From Chitinophagaceae bacterium (GTDB lineage: Bacteria; Bacteroidota; Bacteroidia; Chitinophagales; Chitinophagaceae), in assembly GCA_016702745.1 (NCBI GenBank), contig JADJDJ010000002.1:868001-932000 (forward strand): 64,000 nucleotides of DNA, read 5' to 3'. The position numbers and the translations under genes were made by a program. The notes under the pieces are model-generated. The model saw nothing but the letters and a program-made list of their open reading frames with translations. It ran no database searches and was not told where the DNA came from. Positions 38,009-48,196 of this stretch are shown here, piece after piece; position 1 is the first letter of the stretch; each line of letters begins with the position of its first letter.

Positions 38009-39421
38009 TTAACGATTAAACAGTATTCCGGCTGCCCACTGTATTCCAATACCGGCTTTAAAAAATTTTGCTTTTAGTTCCTGCAATTTTTGAAAGGCTT
38101 CCAGGGTTTTGTTTTCCCGGGCATTGACCAGAAACAATGAACTTTCGCCAGCACTGAATCTTGTTTCCTCCCCGCGCTGAATCGCAGCATAATTAAGCCA
38201 GGCTTTTTCCTGAATCACTAACTGGTTTTTTAAAGCAGCCAGTTCGTTGAAATAAGCTTTCACTTTATTTTCCAGTTCCAGTTGTTTCTGATTTTGGGCC
38301 AGTTGTGTTTCTGTAATTTTTATCCTGGCCTTTCTGTATTCACCTCTTCCCTGTGACAATCGCAGCGGGATACCCATACTAATGCCATACTGAAAATTAT
38401 TTTCAAACAGGGGACTGCTGACCGTCTTGGCAAGATTGTATCCCTTACCCAGTTGGTTGTATTTGAAATTGAGATCAGGCAGCAGATCCTGAAACTTCAG
38501 CTTTTTCTCAACCGCCAATGCATCCAGCTTATAATTATATAATAATAATTCAGGATGATTTTTTCTTGCTGTTTCAAGCAGGCTGGGCAGTTCCGGTAAA
38601 ACAAAGGCATTGCTGCTGATGCCCTGCAAATCATCGGCCGGCAGAACTGTTTCCGGCAAATCATAAGGCTGGTCTTTATCTGTCCAGAGATAGAGGGACA
38701 ACTCCAAACCGGCATTCTGAAATTCCTGCCAGGCTTCTGATTGCAATACTTCAAAATGCTGCAACTGGGTTAATGCTTCTGCGGTATCAATCGCGGGCCG
38801 GTCGCCCAACCGGAATGCTGTTTTAACCAGCTGTACCCTTTTTTCATTCACGGTAACCGCATTGCTGAGAATACGGTATGTCTGGTAACGGGCCGCCCAG
38901 TTCCAGTAACTCTTTAAAGCCTCTTGCAGGAGATTGTTGAGGATATTTCTTTTTTCAACAGCTGAAGCATCCCTGAATATCCTGGCAGTTTGCAGGGCTG
39001 CTCTTCGCTTATCCATCAGCAGGTTTTTGGCGAGTGGAATACTGAGTCCGATATAACTGGTCTCGCCTTTTGTATCCGTGGGATCCGTCCGGTTACCGGA
39101 CAAGTATTCCAGTCCTGCCTTTATTTCCACTCCAAACCAGGTTGGTATGGCCAGTTCCGGCCGGTTATAATAATAGTATTCCGTACCATCAAAGGTTTTG
39201 CGGGCATTTGTATTTTCCAGTGCAGGATCAAATAATCCACGGGATATGGTCAGGTCTGCTTTTGCTTTTTCAATAAAGAGATCAGCCTGTTTGGCAACCG
39301 GATGAAAACGATTTACAATTTCTGCAACCTGCGATGCAGATAATGTTTTGATGGTATCCTGTGCCGTTACGGTACCCACTGGGATGAGAAAATAAAATAT
39401 ATAGATCAAACGCTTTTTCAT
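38009..39421 (-). CDS. TolC family outer-membrane efflux protein
   Basis: 470 residues. Signal peptide (MKKRLIYIFYFLIPVGTVTAQ), then long amphipathic helices in two repeats, as in TolC, with barrel strands at WFGVEIKAGLEYLSGNR and NNFQYGISMGIPL. Forms the outer-membrane exit duct of a tripartite exporter. The ATG overlaps the HlyD stop codon by four bases, showing translational coupling. Last gene of the ABC-HlyD-TolC operon. Confidence 0.88.
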   Translation of the reverse strand: MKKRLIYIFYFLIPVGTVTAQDTIKTLSASQVAEIVNRFHPVAKQADLFIEKAKADLTISRGLFDPALENTNARKTFDGTEYYYYNRPELAIPTWFGVEIKAGLEYLSGNRTDPTDTKGETSYIGLSIPLAKNLLMDKRRAALQTARIFRDASAVEKRNILNNLLQEALKSYWNWAARYQTYRILSNAVTVNEKRVQLVKTAFRLGDRPAIDTAEALTQLQHFEVLQSEAWQEFQNAGLELSLYLWTDKDQPYDLPETVLPADDLQGISSNAFVLPELPSLLETARKNHPELLLYNYKLDALAVEKKLKFQDLLPDLNFKYNQLGKGYNLAKTVSSPLFENNFQYGISMGIPLRLSQGRGEYRKARIKITETQLAQNQKQLELENKVKAYFNELAALKNQLVIQEKAWLNYAAIQRGEETRFSAGESSLFLVNARENKTLEAFQKLQELKAKFFKAGIGIQWAAGILFNR

Positions 39422-40720
39422 TTTTTGTCTGTTTGTTTTGGCTTGTAATAATCCGGGGGAAAGCCGTTGATATTCCGCCAGAGTTCGTACCAGACCGGTA
39501 CATCTTTCAGCAGGGCAATACCCTGGGCACCAGTACCCATTTTTAGCTGGTAAGGCCAGGGTTTATCGGCCGGGTCTTCTTTTACCAGCACCCTGAATTT
39601 TCCATTCATACTCACATTGCTTTCAATAGCCACTATTTCGCCACCAAAAGTTCCGGAAGAAGCCTTGGGCCATCCACTGAACACAATGGCAGGGAATCCA
39701 TCAAACATGAATCTTACTTTTTGGCCGGGTGCCAGCAGTGGCAAGTCCAATGGCCGCACAAACATTTCCACCGCATAACTGATTTTATCCGGAACGATTT
39801 CAGCGATCATGTCGCCATCTTTTACAAATTCCCCAATCCCTGCTTTCTGGGCTTTCACTACTTGTCCACTCTGGGAAGCCAGTACATAATACATCCCATT
39901 GCGGATCGTATAACTGGCGAATTGATTTTCCAGCCTGGCTATGTCGGCCTGTCCACTGGCAATCTGCGTGAGTGACTGGTACTGATCACCCTGCGCCTTT
40001 GCCACTTTCTCCAGGTTTTCCTGTTGAATGGCGCTCATTTCAATTCTGGTAATGGTCAGATCTTGTTTACTATTGGCCAGTTTATTTTCTGCACTGATCT
40101 TTTTGGCCATGGCATTCTGGTACGATTGGTTTCTTTGTTCCAACTGAGTTAATGAAACCAATCCGCTGTCATACATGGCTTTTTGCCGGTTGTATTGAAT
40201 CGTGGCAATATTGAAATCATTATTGGCAGCAACAGCATCTGCGCTGTCAGCCTGTACTTTCAGGTTCAATTGTCCCAGCTTATTTACCAGCTGGTTCAGT
40301 TTTAACTGTAAACCATTGTTGATGGCATTGATTTGTTGTCCGGTGATATCCACTTTGTTTTTGTAATATTCCACCGACAATTGTTTTCCTGAAAGCTGAT
40401 CCCTGGTCCGGTCCAGCAGATTGGGATCCAGGTAATCGGTTTTTACCTCTGATAATTGTACCAGGGTATCCCCGGCCTTTTACATAATCCCCTTCTTTGA
40501 TATACCATTTCATCACCCGGCCGCCAATAATGGTATTAACCTGCTGTGGTCGCTGGTCCTGAAACAGGGTGGTCACTGATCCTTTTGCCCGGATATTCTG
40601 TGTCCAGGGCAGGAATAAAAAAATAATAAAGATGCCCACGCAGATATAAAACCAGTATCGCACTTTGCTTTTCTGGTTATACATATAGATGCGGGAGTAA
40701 GATTGTATGCTGTTGTTCAT
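39418..40720 (-). CDS. HlyD family periplasmic adaptor; frame interrupted near 40476
   Basis: About 434 residues when joined. A single N-terminal membrane helix (YWFYICVGIFIIFLFLPW), a lipoyl half-motif (GGRVMKWYIKEGDYVKAGDTL after repair), a long coiled coil (residues ~110-260) and beta-barrel domains (GQVVKAQKAGIGEFVKDGDMIAEIV; PLLAPGQKVRFMFDGFPAIVF). One extra base in the CC at 40476-40477 breaks the frame. It links the inner-membrane ABC protein to TolC. It starts 11 bases after the ABC gene. Confidence 0.9.
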
Positions 40721-40731
40721 TGTAATCTTTT

Positions 40732-42392
40732 TTAGTTGTTGATGGCGAGGGTTCCGTTTTCATCCAAAACAAAAACCTTGTCGCACCGATCCGCATATTC
40801 CTGGTCATTGGTTACAACCACTACCGTTGTATCTGACAAGCCCAGCAGGGTATTGATCAGTTCCTGTCTTTGCTGATCCTTTACATTCATCCAGGGTTCT
40901 TCCAGTAATAGCAAACGGGGTTGGCCCGCCAAGGCTCTTGCCATCAGAATTTTTTGCGCCACACTGCGGGGCAAACGTCTACCGGTTGGATCCAGCGGAG
41001 TATCAAATCCATCTTTCAGGGTGGCCACAAAATCCTGCAAGCCGGATTGTATAGCACATTTCCTTACTGCTTCCAGACCGATCTGTTCATTGCCAAGGGT
41101 AATATTTTCAAGCAGGGTGCCGTTAAAAATATCCTGCTGACCCAGTAACACACCTGTCTGCGCTCTCAGTGAGTCGAGCTGATAATTCCCAACCGGAATA
41201 TCATCCACCAGAACGGCCCCTTTGAAATCAGTATAGGAACCTGTCAATAACCGAAGCAGGGTGGATTTTCCGGAGCTGTCTTTCCCGGCAATACATATTT
41301 TTCATTGGGATTGATCTGCAAACTGATTTCTTGCAGCACGGGTTTATCATCGGTATATCCAAAACTCAGATCTCTGAGTTCCAGCTTGATTCCCTGCTCA
41401 AGATGGGGTAGTGTGATGGATCCGTTTTTCTCCAGCGGTTTATCCGTGATCTCCGCCAGTTTCTCCACAGCTGTCAGTGTATCATACACACTCGATAAAT
41501 TGATGATCAGTTTTTCCACCGAGTTCAGCACCAGCAGGATTACGATTTCGGCTGCTATAAACTGACCAACAGTTAATTGCTGATTGACCATCAGCAGGGT
41601 ACCCACGATCAGCATGGCGGCCGTGATAATGGTTTTGAAAACCACCAGCACATTGAACTGGAACAGCAATACCCTGAAGTGGTTATTCCGTGCATCCAGA
41701 TAATTACTCACTTCCTGATCAGCTTTGCGGAGGTGCAGGTCATTGTTTCTTGCCAGTTTGATGGACTTGATTACCCGGGCCATTTCTTCCAGCCAGGCGG
41801 CTACCTTGTATTTGTACTTGCTTTTTTCCAGACTGGTTTGCAGTCCGCGCCCGCCGGTGAATTGCAGGATCAGTATCAGGATACTAACGAGGATGATACC
41901 AAACAGTATAAAGGCGGGATGGTAAAAGGACAGCAAAACCAAACCAAAGAAAATCTGGATCACCGCAGTTGGGATCTCCAATAAGATTTTGGAAAGACTT
42001 TTTTGCAGTACCTGCACATCAAAAAAACGGTTGACCAGTTCAGGCAAATAAACATGATCATTCTTTTTGAGATCCAGGTCCGGTAGATGCCGGGCAAAAG
42101 CCAGTGAATAGCGTACAAATAATTTCTGCTGGATCTTTTCGATGATCTTCATCTGATTGATCTGCATGATACCGGCGGTGAGTACGCCCAGCACCACCAG
42201 CATAATTAAAACAACCAGGGAAGCGCGCATGGAAGCGCCAAGTACATAACCGATAATAGCCTGTACCCCTACCGGGAGTGAAAGCTGGATCAATCCGTTC
42301 AGAATAGCATAGAAGTAAACAGCGGTGATTTCATTTCGTTCCAGTTTGAGCAGGTTCAGAATCCTGCTGACCGGACTTTTAGATGCAGACAT
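40732..42392 (-). CDS. ABC exporter (permease + ATPase fusion) with degenerate nucleotide-binding domain; frame interrupted near 41293
   Basis: About 553 residues when joined. Six membrane helices within residues ~25-300, then an ATPase domain. There is no C39 peptidase domain. Restoring one T near 41293 gives EKYCIAGKDSSGKSTLLRLL, a good Walker A. The rest is unusual: the signature position reads RRLPRSVAQKIL rather than LSGGQ, Walker B reads LLLLEEPW with Glu for Asp, and the H-loop position reads VVVTNDQEYAD with no His. The operon with HlyD and TolC indicates a type I-like exporter; substrate unknown. Confidence 0.88.
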
Positions 42393-42465
42393 ATAGCGTC
42401 AATTTTTATTGATCAGTGAGAAATACCGGTACGGTTATCGTACCAGTCTGTAATGACAGGGCTGA

Positions 42466-42753
42466 TCAGTAAAAATTAGGTGGGGGAGCTACTTTTTCAA
42501 TACAGGGGGAAGGATGTATTTTTTCGGAACGCAGCACAGCGAGGACAGATTCTCTGGCCATACCAGCTGCCTGCAGACTTTGGCGGATAAAATCTTTTTT
42601 GTTGTCTTTTTTATGATCTTCTTTTTGCTTGTCTTCGTTTTTTTCCTCATCCACCATAAATACCACAGTGTTTGTATGAATGAGGGAAGCAATAGCAGGA
42701 CCGGCCTGGACCAGGCTGAAAATAACCAGTAATATGAGGGCGATCCTTTTCAT
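42466..42753 (-). CDS. Small secreted Lys/Asp-rich protein
   Basis: 95 residues from the ATG at 42753; the longer frame to 42792 lacks better support. A signal peptide (MKRIALILLVIFSLVQAGPAIA) is followed by a very charged stretch (EEKNEDKQKEDHKKDNKKD) and a proline-rich end. It has the look of a small periplasmic protein with possible metal or ligand binding. It lies just upstream of the ABC exporter operon in the same direction. Function unknown. Confidence 0.55.
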   Translation of the reverse strand: MKRIALILLVIFSLVQAGPAIASLIHTNTVVFMVDEEKNEDKQKEDHKKDNKKDFIRQSLQAAGMARESVLAVLRSEKIHPSPCIEKVAPPPNFY

Positions 42754-42822
42754 CTGCGCTGCAAAATTCGTTCGCCATACTAACAGCAGCAAGAATAAAA
42801 TGTTTGAAAATTGTAAAATTTT

Positions 42823-43080
42823 TTAGTCGTTGATATACAGGTCTTTAGACTTCTGTGGGAGGTGGTCATACTCCCCCCTGAAAGCATACCAGCCAAAAAT
42901 CACCAGGCCGATGGCAATGGGGGTAAAGATGGCAATGATAATGATCCAGATCACAGGATTGTTGATATCCTTTTTTCCGGCCGTATCAATATGCTGGATT
43001 GCCCCATTGATCAGTTCAAAAATCACCAGCGGAGCCAGGAGTAACCAGATCAGTCCGAAATACTTCTTAATTGCATTCAT
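42823..43080 (-). CDS. Small two-helix membrane protein
   Basis: 85 residues with two hydrophobic helices (IWLLLAPLVIFELI and VIWIIIIAIFTPIAIGLVIFGWYAF) and a charged C-terminus (YDHLPQKSKDLYIND). It follows the MFS transporter in the same direction. I recall similar small proteins next to MFS genes in the Bacteroidota, which suggests an accessory role, but no function is known. Confidence 0.7.
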   Translation of the reverse strand: MNAIKKYFGLIWLLLAPLVIFELINGAIQHIDTAGKKDINNPVIWIIIIAIFTPIAIGLVIFGWYAFRGEYDHLPQKSKDLYIND

Positions 43081-43125
43081 GTTGTTTATTTAACTGCGAG
43101 TAAATTCTTTCAATATCCTAAAATC

Positions 43126-43151
43126 CCCGCCTTCGCTTTGGCTACGGCGGG
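43126..43151. repeat. GC-rich hairpin downstream of the MFS gene
   Basis: CCCGCC ... GGCGGG with GC/GC inner pairing and a TTTG loop, six bases past the MFS stop. It resembles dispersed CCCGCC...GGCGGG elements common in intergenic DNA. No T-run follows in either direction. Confidence 0.5.
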
Positions 43152-43156
43152 CGAAG

Positions 43157-44789
43157 CTAATCCCTGATATTCCTGTCAATCTTATTTCTTAAATATAACA
43201 TCCCGATCACAAAACAAAGGGAGGCCACTCCAATAGGGTACCATAAACCTACCAGCGGATCAGCCGGGTAAGTGGTGGTCAGCAATAATCCAATAAAGGG
43301 TACCAGACCACCAAACACGCCATTCCCTATATGATAAGGTAAACTCATACTCGTGTACCTGATCTTGGTCGGGAACATTTCTACGAGGAAGGCAGCAATA
43401 GGTCCGTACACCATGGTTACAAAAATGATAATGATCCAGACCTGGAAAGTAAATTTCCATTGTTTACTGCTGTTCAGTTTTACTCCGGTATACACTGCTT
43501 TTGTATCAGTAATCGTTTCGAATGTCAGGGAATCATACCTGATAGAACGGATATCCTGACCCAGCGAACTCAGTGGAGGATACACGGTCCAGGCACCCTC
43601 AGCAACCACCATGGTATCTGTACTTTTTTCATGGAAGCGGGTGCCTTTGTAGTTCCAGGAAATCTCGTTTTGAATTTGAATCCGAAGTCCCTGCTCAGCA
43701 TCCAGCAGGGTATCCGATTTTGATTTCTTTTCTACCACGTTCAGGTTGGCCATATCTGAGGTTTTCCATTCTTTAATGGCCGTATCCTTTAGAAAGCTGC
43801 CGAATATTGGCCGGTAAAAAAGGATGCCCCCCAGCATACCAGCCATCATGATCCATTTCCTGCCGATCTTATCACTCAACCAGCCAAACACAATGAAAAA
43901 AGGAGTAGCCAGTGCAATGGCCACCAGCATGATCACCCGGCTTTGGGTAAAATCAATATAACAACGGGTCTCCAGAAAATTTTGCGCGTAGAACTGTCCC
44001 GTGTACCAAACCACACCCTGTCCCATTACTGCTCCAAATAAAGCCAGTAATACCATTTTAAAATTGGCTTTATGCCGGAAGCTTTCTTTGAGGGATTCAG
44101 GGAAGTTTTCCTTCCGCCTTTAACTTAGAGAACAATGGCGACTCACTCATCTTCATCCGGATATAAATCGATACCCCCACCAGGATAATAGAAATCCAGA
44201 AGGGATAACGCCAGCCGCCCCATTCTGCATTAAAAGCCTGATCACTCATATTGGATTTAACCACTAATATGATCCCCAATGCCACAAACAATCCCAGGGT
44301 GGCAGTCGTCTGTATCCAGCTGGTATAATATCCGCGGCGATGAGCCGGTGAATGCTCTGCCACATAAGTAGCTGCACCACCATATTCACCACCCAGGGCC
44401 AGTCCCTGTAATAAGCGAAGCAGTAATACAATAATTGGTGCGGCAATTCCAATCGTTTCATAACTCGGCACACAACCAATCAGGAAAGTGGAACCACCCA
44501 TCAAAATCAGGGTGAGCAGAAAAGTATATTTCCTTCCGATCAGATCTCCCAGTCTGCCGAAGACCAATGCCCCAAAAGGTCTTACAATAAAACCGGCTGC
44601 AAAAATGGCGAGCGTACTAAGTAAAGCGGCAGTTGGATTGTCCTTAGGAAAGAACTGGCTGGAAATAGTAGTAGAGAGCATGCCGAAAATATAGAAATCG
44701 TACCATTCGATCATGGTACCTACCGATGATGCGGCAATGACCTGCTGTATACTGGACCGTTTGGGAGACGGGCTGTTGGTTTTGTTCAT
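43157..44789 (-). CDS. MFS transporter, metabolite:H+ symporter type; frame interrupted near 44100
   Basis: About 544 residues from the ATG at 44789 (MNKTNSPSPKR). Typical symporter sequence: VGTMIEWYDFYIFGMLS, RPFGALVFGRLGDLIGRKYTF, RLLQGLALGGEYGGAATYVAEHSP. One extra base in the run at 44100-44102 breaks the frame; without it the text reads EGKLPESLKESFRHKANFK. Between helices 8 and 9 there is an extra soluble segment of roughly 100 residues (NVVEKKSKSDTL ... GVKLNSSKQWK). It is divergent from acs by 129 bases, suggesting uptake of an organic acid, by inference. Confidence 0.88.
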
Positions 44790-44918
44790 GCGTTTAAAAT
44801 ACGAATTGATTTTCGCCTGTTGTAATTTTTTTCTCTGGTTGGCTAACAAGCGTTTTTTGATTGGTATTCAGGACTTAATTAAGCACGAATCAGTACATTT
44901 AGGGTTAAAAAGAACGCT

Positions 44919-46865
44919 ATGTCATACCCCTTCCAGATCCTTTCCCTGGAACAATATCATCAGGATTATGCAAGAAGTTTAAAAGAACCGGAAGCATTCT
45001 GGTCGGAAGTAGCTAATCAGTTTACCTGGCATAAAAAATGGCTTCCGGATGAAAAAATTCTGAACTGGAATTTTAAAGAACCCAAAGTAGAATGGTTCAA
45101 GGGCGCCAAACTCAATATTACCGAGAACTGTATTGACCGGCACCTGCCTGCCATGGGCGAGAAGCCGGCTTTTATCTGGGAACCCAATGGCCCGGATGAA
45201 AGAGTACGTGTGGTTACTTATAACCGCCTTCACAAAAGGGTTTGTCAGGTGGCACAGATGCTGAAGAACAACGGTGTAAAAAAGGGCGACCGGGTTTGTA
45301 TTTATATGGGGATGGTGCCGGAGCTGGTATATGCAGTGCTGGGCTGTGCCCGTATCGGTGCCATTCATTCCGTCATCTTCGGAGGGTTCAGTGCACAAAG
45401 TATTGCTGACCGCCTGTATGATGCCAATGCCGAATTCATCATCACCTGTGACGGAGCATATCGGGGTGGCAAGGATATTCCCCTGAAATCAGTAATAGAT
45501 GATGCACTGATCGGCAATCGCCAGATTAAAAAAGTAATTGTATATACCCGTACCCGTATTCCTGTGTCCATGATCAAGGGCCGCGATGTATGGTGGGAAG
45601 ATGAAATGGATATTGCCGAAGAACAGGTGGAAAAAAACGGGGTGGTGAGTTTTCCGGCAGAAGAAATGGATGCAGAAGATCCATTATTTATATTATATAC
45701 CAGTGGCTCCACCGGCAAACCCAAGGGCGTGGTGCATAGTTGTGCCGGATATATGTTATGGACCACCTACACTTTTGTGAATGTATTTCAGTACCAGCCG
45801 GGTGATATTCATTTTTGCACCGCCGATATCGGTTGGATTACCGGTCATAGTTATATCGTGTACGGACCGCTTTGTGCCGGAGCCACTTCCCTGATGTTTG
45901 AAGGGATCCCTACCTGGCCCGATGCAGGGCGCTTCTGGGATATTGTAGACAAACACAAAGTAAATATCCTGTACACGGCTCCTACCGCCATTCGCAGTCT
46001 GATGGGTTTTGGTCTGGATCCCTTAAAAGGAAAAGATCTTTCTTCTTTAAAAATATTAGGCACAGTTGGTGAACCCATCAATGAAGAAGCCTGGCACTGG
46101 TACGATGATCATATCGGGAAGAACAAATGTCCGATTGTGGATACCTGGTGGCAGACGGAGACCGGTGGCTGTCTGATCTCCAATCTAGCAGGGATTACGC
46201 CAGCCAAAGCTTCCTGGGCAACGCTTCCGATGCCGGGTGTTCAACCGGTACTGGTGGATGAAAACGGAAAAGAAGTCACCGAAAAAGATGAGCATGGTCT
46301 ATTAAAAGGAAATCTTTGTATCCAATCGCCCTGGCCTTCGATAATCCGTACCACCTGGGGGGATCATGAACGTTGCCGCACTAATTATTTTGCCACTTAT
46401 GAAAATCTGTATTTCACCGGTGATGGTGCCCTCAAAGATGAGCAGGGCAATTACCGCATTACCGGCCGGGTGGATGATGTACTCAATGTAAGTGGTCACC
46501 GGATTGGCACTGCAGAAGTAGAAAATGCGATTAATATGCATGCCGGTGTGGTGGAAAGTGCAGTGGTGGGTTATCCGCATGATATCAAGGGACAGGGAAT
46601 CTATGCCTATGTTATTTATAACGGTCACCATGGTGACGATGAGCTCAGAAGAAAGGATATCCTGCAAACCGTGACCCGGATCATCGGCCCGATTGCCAAG
46701 CCGGATAAAATTCAATTTGTATCGGGTTTACCCAAGACCCGAAGCGGCAAGATTATGCGAAGGATTTTAAGAAAGATTGCAGAAGGGGAGACCTCCAATC
46801 TGGGCGATACCAGCACCCTGCTGGATCCGGCCGTGGTAGAAGAGATCATGCATGGCAAATTGTAA
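44919..46865 (+). CDS. acs: Acetyl-CoA synthetase
   Basis: 648 residues, full length and intact. Makes acetyl-CoA from acetate, ATP and CoA through acetyl-AMP. Motifs: YTSGSTGKPKGVVHS (P-loop-like A3), DTWWQTETGG, YFTGDGALKDEQGNYRITGRVDDVLNVSGHR, and the C-terminal SGKIMRRIL with the catalytic, acetylatable Lys. It is divergent from the MFS transporter. The reading frame of the following peptidase overlaps its end only if an implausible upstream start is used. Confidence 0.97.
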   Translation: MSYPFQILSLEQYHQDYARSLKEPEAFWSEVANQFTWHKKWLPDEKILNWNFKEPKVEWFKGAKLNITENCIDRHLPAMGEKPAFIWEPNGPDERVRVVTYNRLHKRVCQVAQMLKNNGVKKGDRVCIYMGMVPELVYAVLGCARIGAIHSVIFGGFSAQSIADRLYDANAEFIITCDGAYRGGKDIPLKSVIDDALIGNRQIKKVIVYTRTRIPVSMIKGRDVWWEDEMDIAEEQVEKNGVVSFPAEEMDAEDPLFILYTSGSTGKPKGVVHSCAGYMLWTTYTFVNVFQYQPGDIHFCTADIGWITGHSYIVYGPLCAGATSLMFEGIPTWPDAGRFWDIVDKHKVNILYTAPTAIRSLMGFGLDPLKGKDLSSLKILGTVGEPINEEAWHWYDDHIGKNKCPIVDTWWQTETGGCLISNLAGITPAKASWATLPMPGVQPVLVDENGKEVTEKDEHGLLKGNLCIQSPWPSIIRTTWGDHERCRTNYFATYENLYFTGDGALKDEQGNYRITGRVDDVLNVSGHRIGTAEVENAINMHAGVVESAVVGYPHDIKGQGIYAYVIYNGHHGDDELRRKDILQTVTRIIGPIAKPDKIQFVSGLPKTRSGKIMRRILRKIAEGETSNLGDTSTLLDPAVVEEIMHGKL

Positions 46866-46932
46866 GCGCACAAATACCCGCTACCGGGTATTGAACCAGA
46901 TCCGCATCGGACCTATTTTGCCAAAAAGAAAT

Positions 46933-48006
46933 ATGTTCCGCATTGCACTGATCATCTGTTGTTGTTCCGGGATTGCTTTTTCCCAGTCCATCAATATTCC
47001 AGCACTGAAACCATCGGTGGTTCCTTTTACGCCGGTTAAAGACCAGTACCTCTCTGCCACCTGCTGGAGTTTTTCAAGTACTTCTTTGCTGGAAAGCGAA
47101 TTGATTCGCATGGGAAAAGGGGAAACTGATATCAGTGAAATGTTTATTGCCCGGCATTCGATGATGCGGAAAATTAAAAGACATCTGCAATTGAAAGGAG
47201 GTAATTTTTTTACACCCGGCGGCCAATTCCATGATGTAGTATGGGTGATGAAAAATTATGGCCTGGTTCCCGAGTCAGCCTATACCGGTAAAGGCCGTGG
47301 TGAAAATGACCATAACCACGGAGATATGGACACCCTGCTGAATAATATTGTAAAGTATTGCATCGATAACCAGATCACGGAACTCAGCAACCGGCAGGTG
47401 AATGTAGTGGACAGTATCCTGGATTATTATTACGGAACACTCCCGGCGGAATTTGTTTACAAAGGGAAAACCTATACACCCCGTACTTATTGCGATCAGT
47501 ACCTGGGTTTAAACCCGGACAACTACCTGGAAATTACTTCTTATACGCATCATCCTTTTTATACCCGTTTTGTTTTGGAAGATAAATACAACTGGACCGG
47601 CGATGCTTACTGGAATGTGTCATTGGATGATTTTATTAGTATCACCAATAATGCACTGGATAATGGCTTTACAGTAGGTTGGGACGGGGATGTTGATGAC
47701 CCGGATTTTCACTATAACGAGGGCTATGCCAGCCTGAAAAACCCGCCAGTTGGGGATCAGCAAAAAGCCCGTCAGCAGGCTTTTGATAGCCAGACCACCT
47801 TACTGGATCATATGATGCATATCGTGGGTCGTGTCCGGCAAAACGGAATGACCTGGTATTATGTCAAAAATTCCTGGGGAAAAATGTCCAATTCTGCTGG
47901 CGGCTTTCTGTATATGCGGGAAGATTATTACAATATGCGAACCGTGGCAATGATTGTTCATAAAGATGCCATTCCTGTCGCGGTCCGGAAAAAAATGGGT
48001 ATCTGA
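46933..48006 (+). CDS. Secreted C1B (bleomycin hydrolase-like) cysteine peptidase
   Basis: 357 residues from the ATG at 46933, giving a signal peptide (MFRIALIICCCSGIAFSQ); an upstream ATG inside acs would bury it. Papain-fold residues are in order: Gln in VKDQYLSATCWSFSSTS with the nucleophile Cys, His in LLDHMMHIVG, and Asn in YYVKNSWG. The layout matches aminopeptidase C/bleomycin hydrolase, but the signal peptide makes it periplasmic or outer-membrane-facing. Followed by a strong terminator. Confidence 0.88.
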   Translation: MFRIALIICCCSGIAFSQSINIPALKPSVVPFTPVKDQYLSATCWSFSSTSLLESELIRMGKGETDISEMFIARHSMMRKIKRHLQLKGGNFFTPGGQFHDVVWVMKNYGLVPESAYTGKGRGENDHNHGDMDTLLNNIVKYCIDNQITELSNRQVNVVDSILDYYYGTLPAEFVYKGKTYTPRTYCDQYLGLNPDNYLEITSYTHHPFYTRFVLEDKYNWTGDAYWNVSLDDFISITNNALDNGFTVGWDGDVDDPDFHYNEGYASLKNPPVGDQQKARQQAFDSQTTLLDHMMHIVGRVRQNGMTWYYVKNSWGKMSNSAGGFLYMREDYYNMRTVAMIVHKDAIPVAVRKKMGI

Positions 48007-48020
48007 TCCTGCCAAAAATT

Positions 48021-48055
48021 AAAGCAGCACGGATGGGCTGCTTTAAAAGGTTTTT
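48021..48055 (+). terminator. Terminator after the cysteine peptidase
   Basis: AAAGCAGC / GCTGCTTT forms a perfect eight-base stem with an eight-base loop, followed by AAAAGGTTTTT, starting 15 bases after the stop. Confidence 0.75.
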
Positions 48056-48196
48056 CTCAAAAAATTCGGGTTGATCTGATGTAAACGCAGCCAGCCGTAC
48101 AATCGTACCCTCCGGGATAAAAAATTTGGTTAAAATCCATCGAAATGAAGGCTAAAACCTACTTTTACGGCAACGGTTGTCCGTCACTGATATCTC

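Noticed and set aside
46852..46932. Upstream start of the cysteine peptidase inside acs
   Set aside because: It would place about 27 basic residues before the signal peptide; the ATG at 46933 gives a normal leader.
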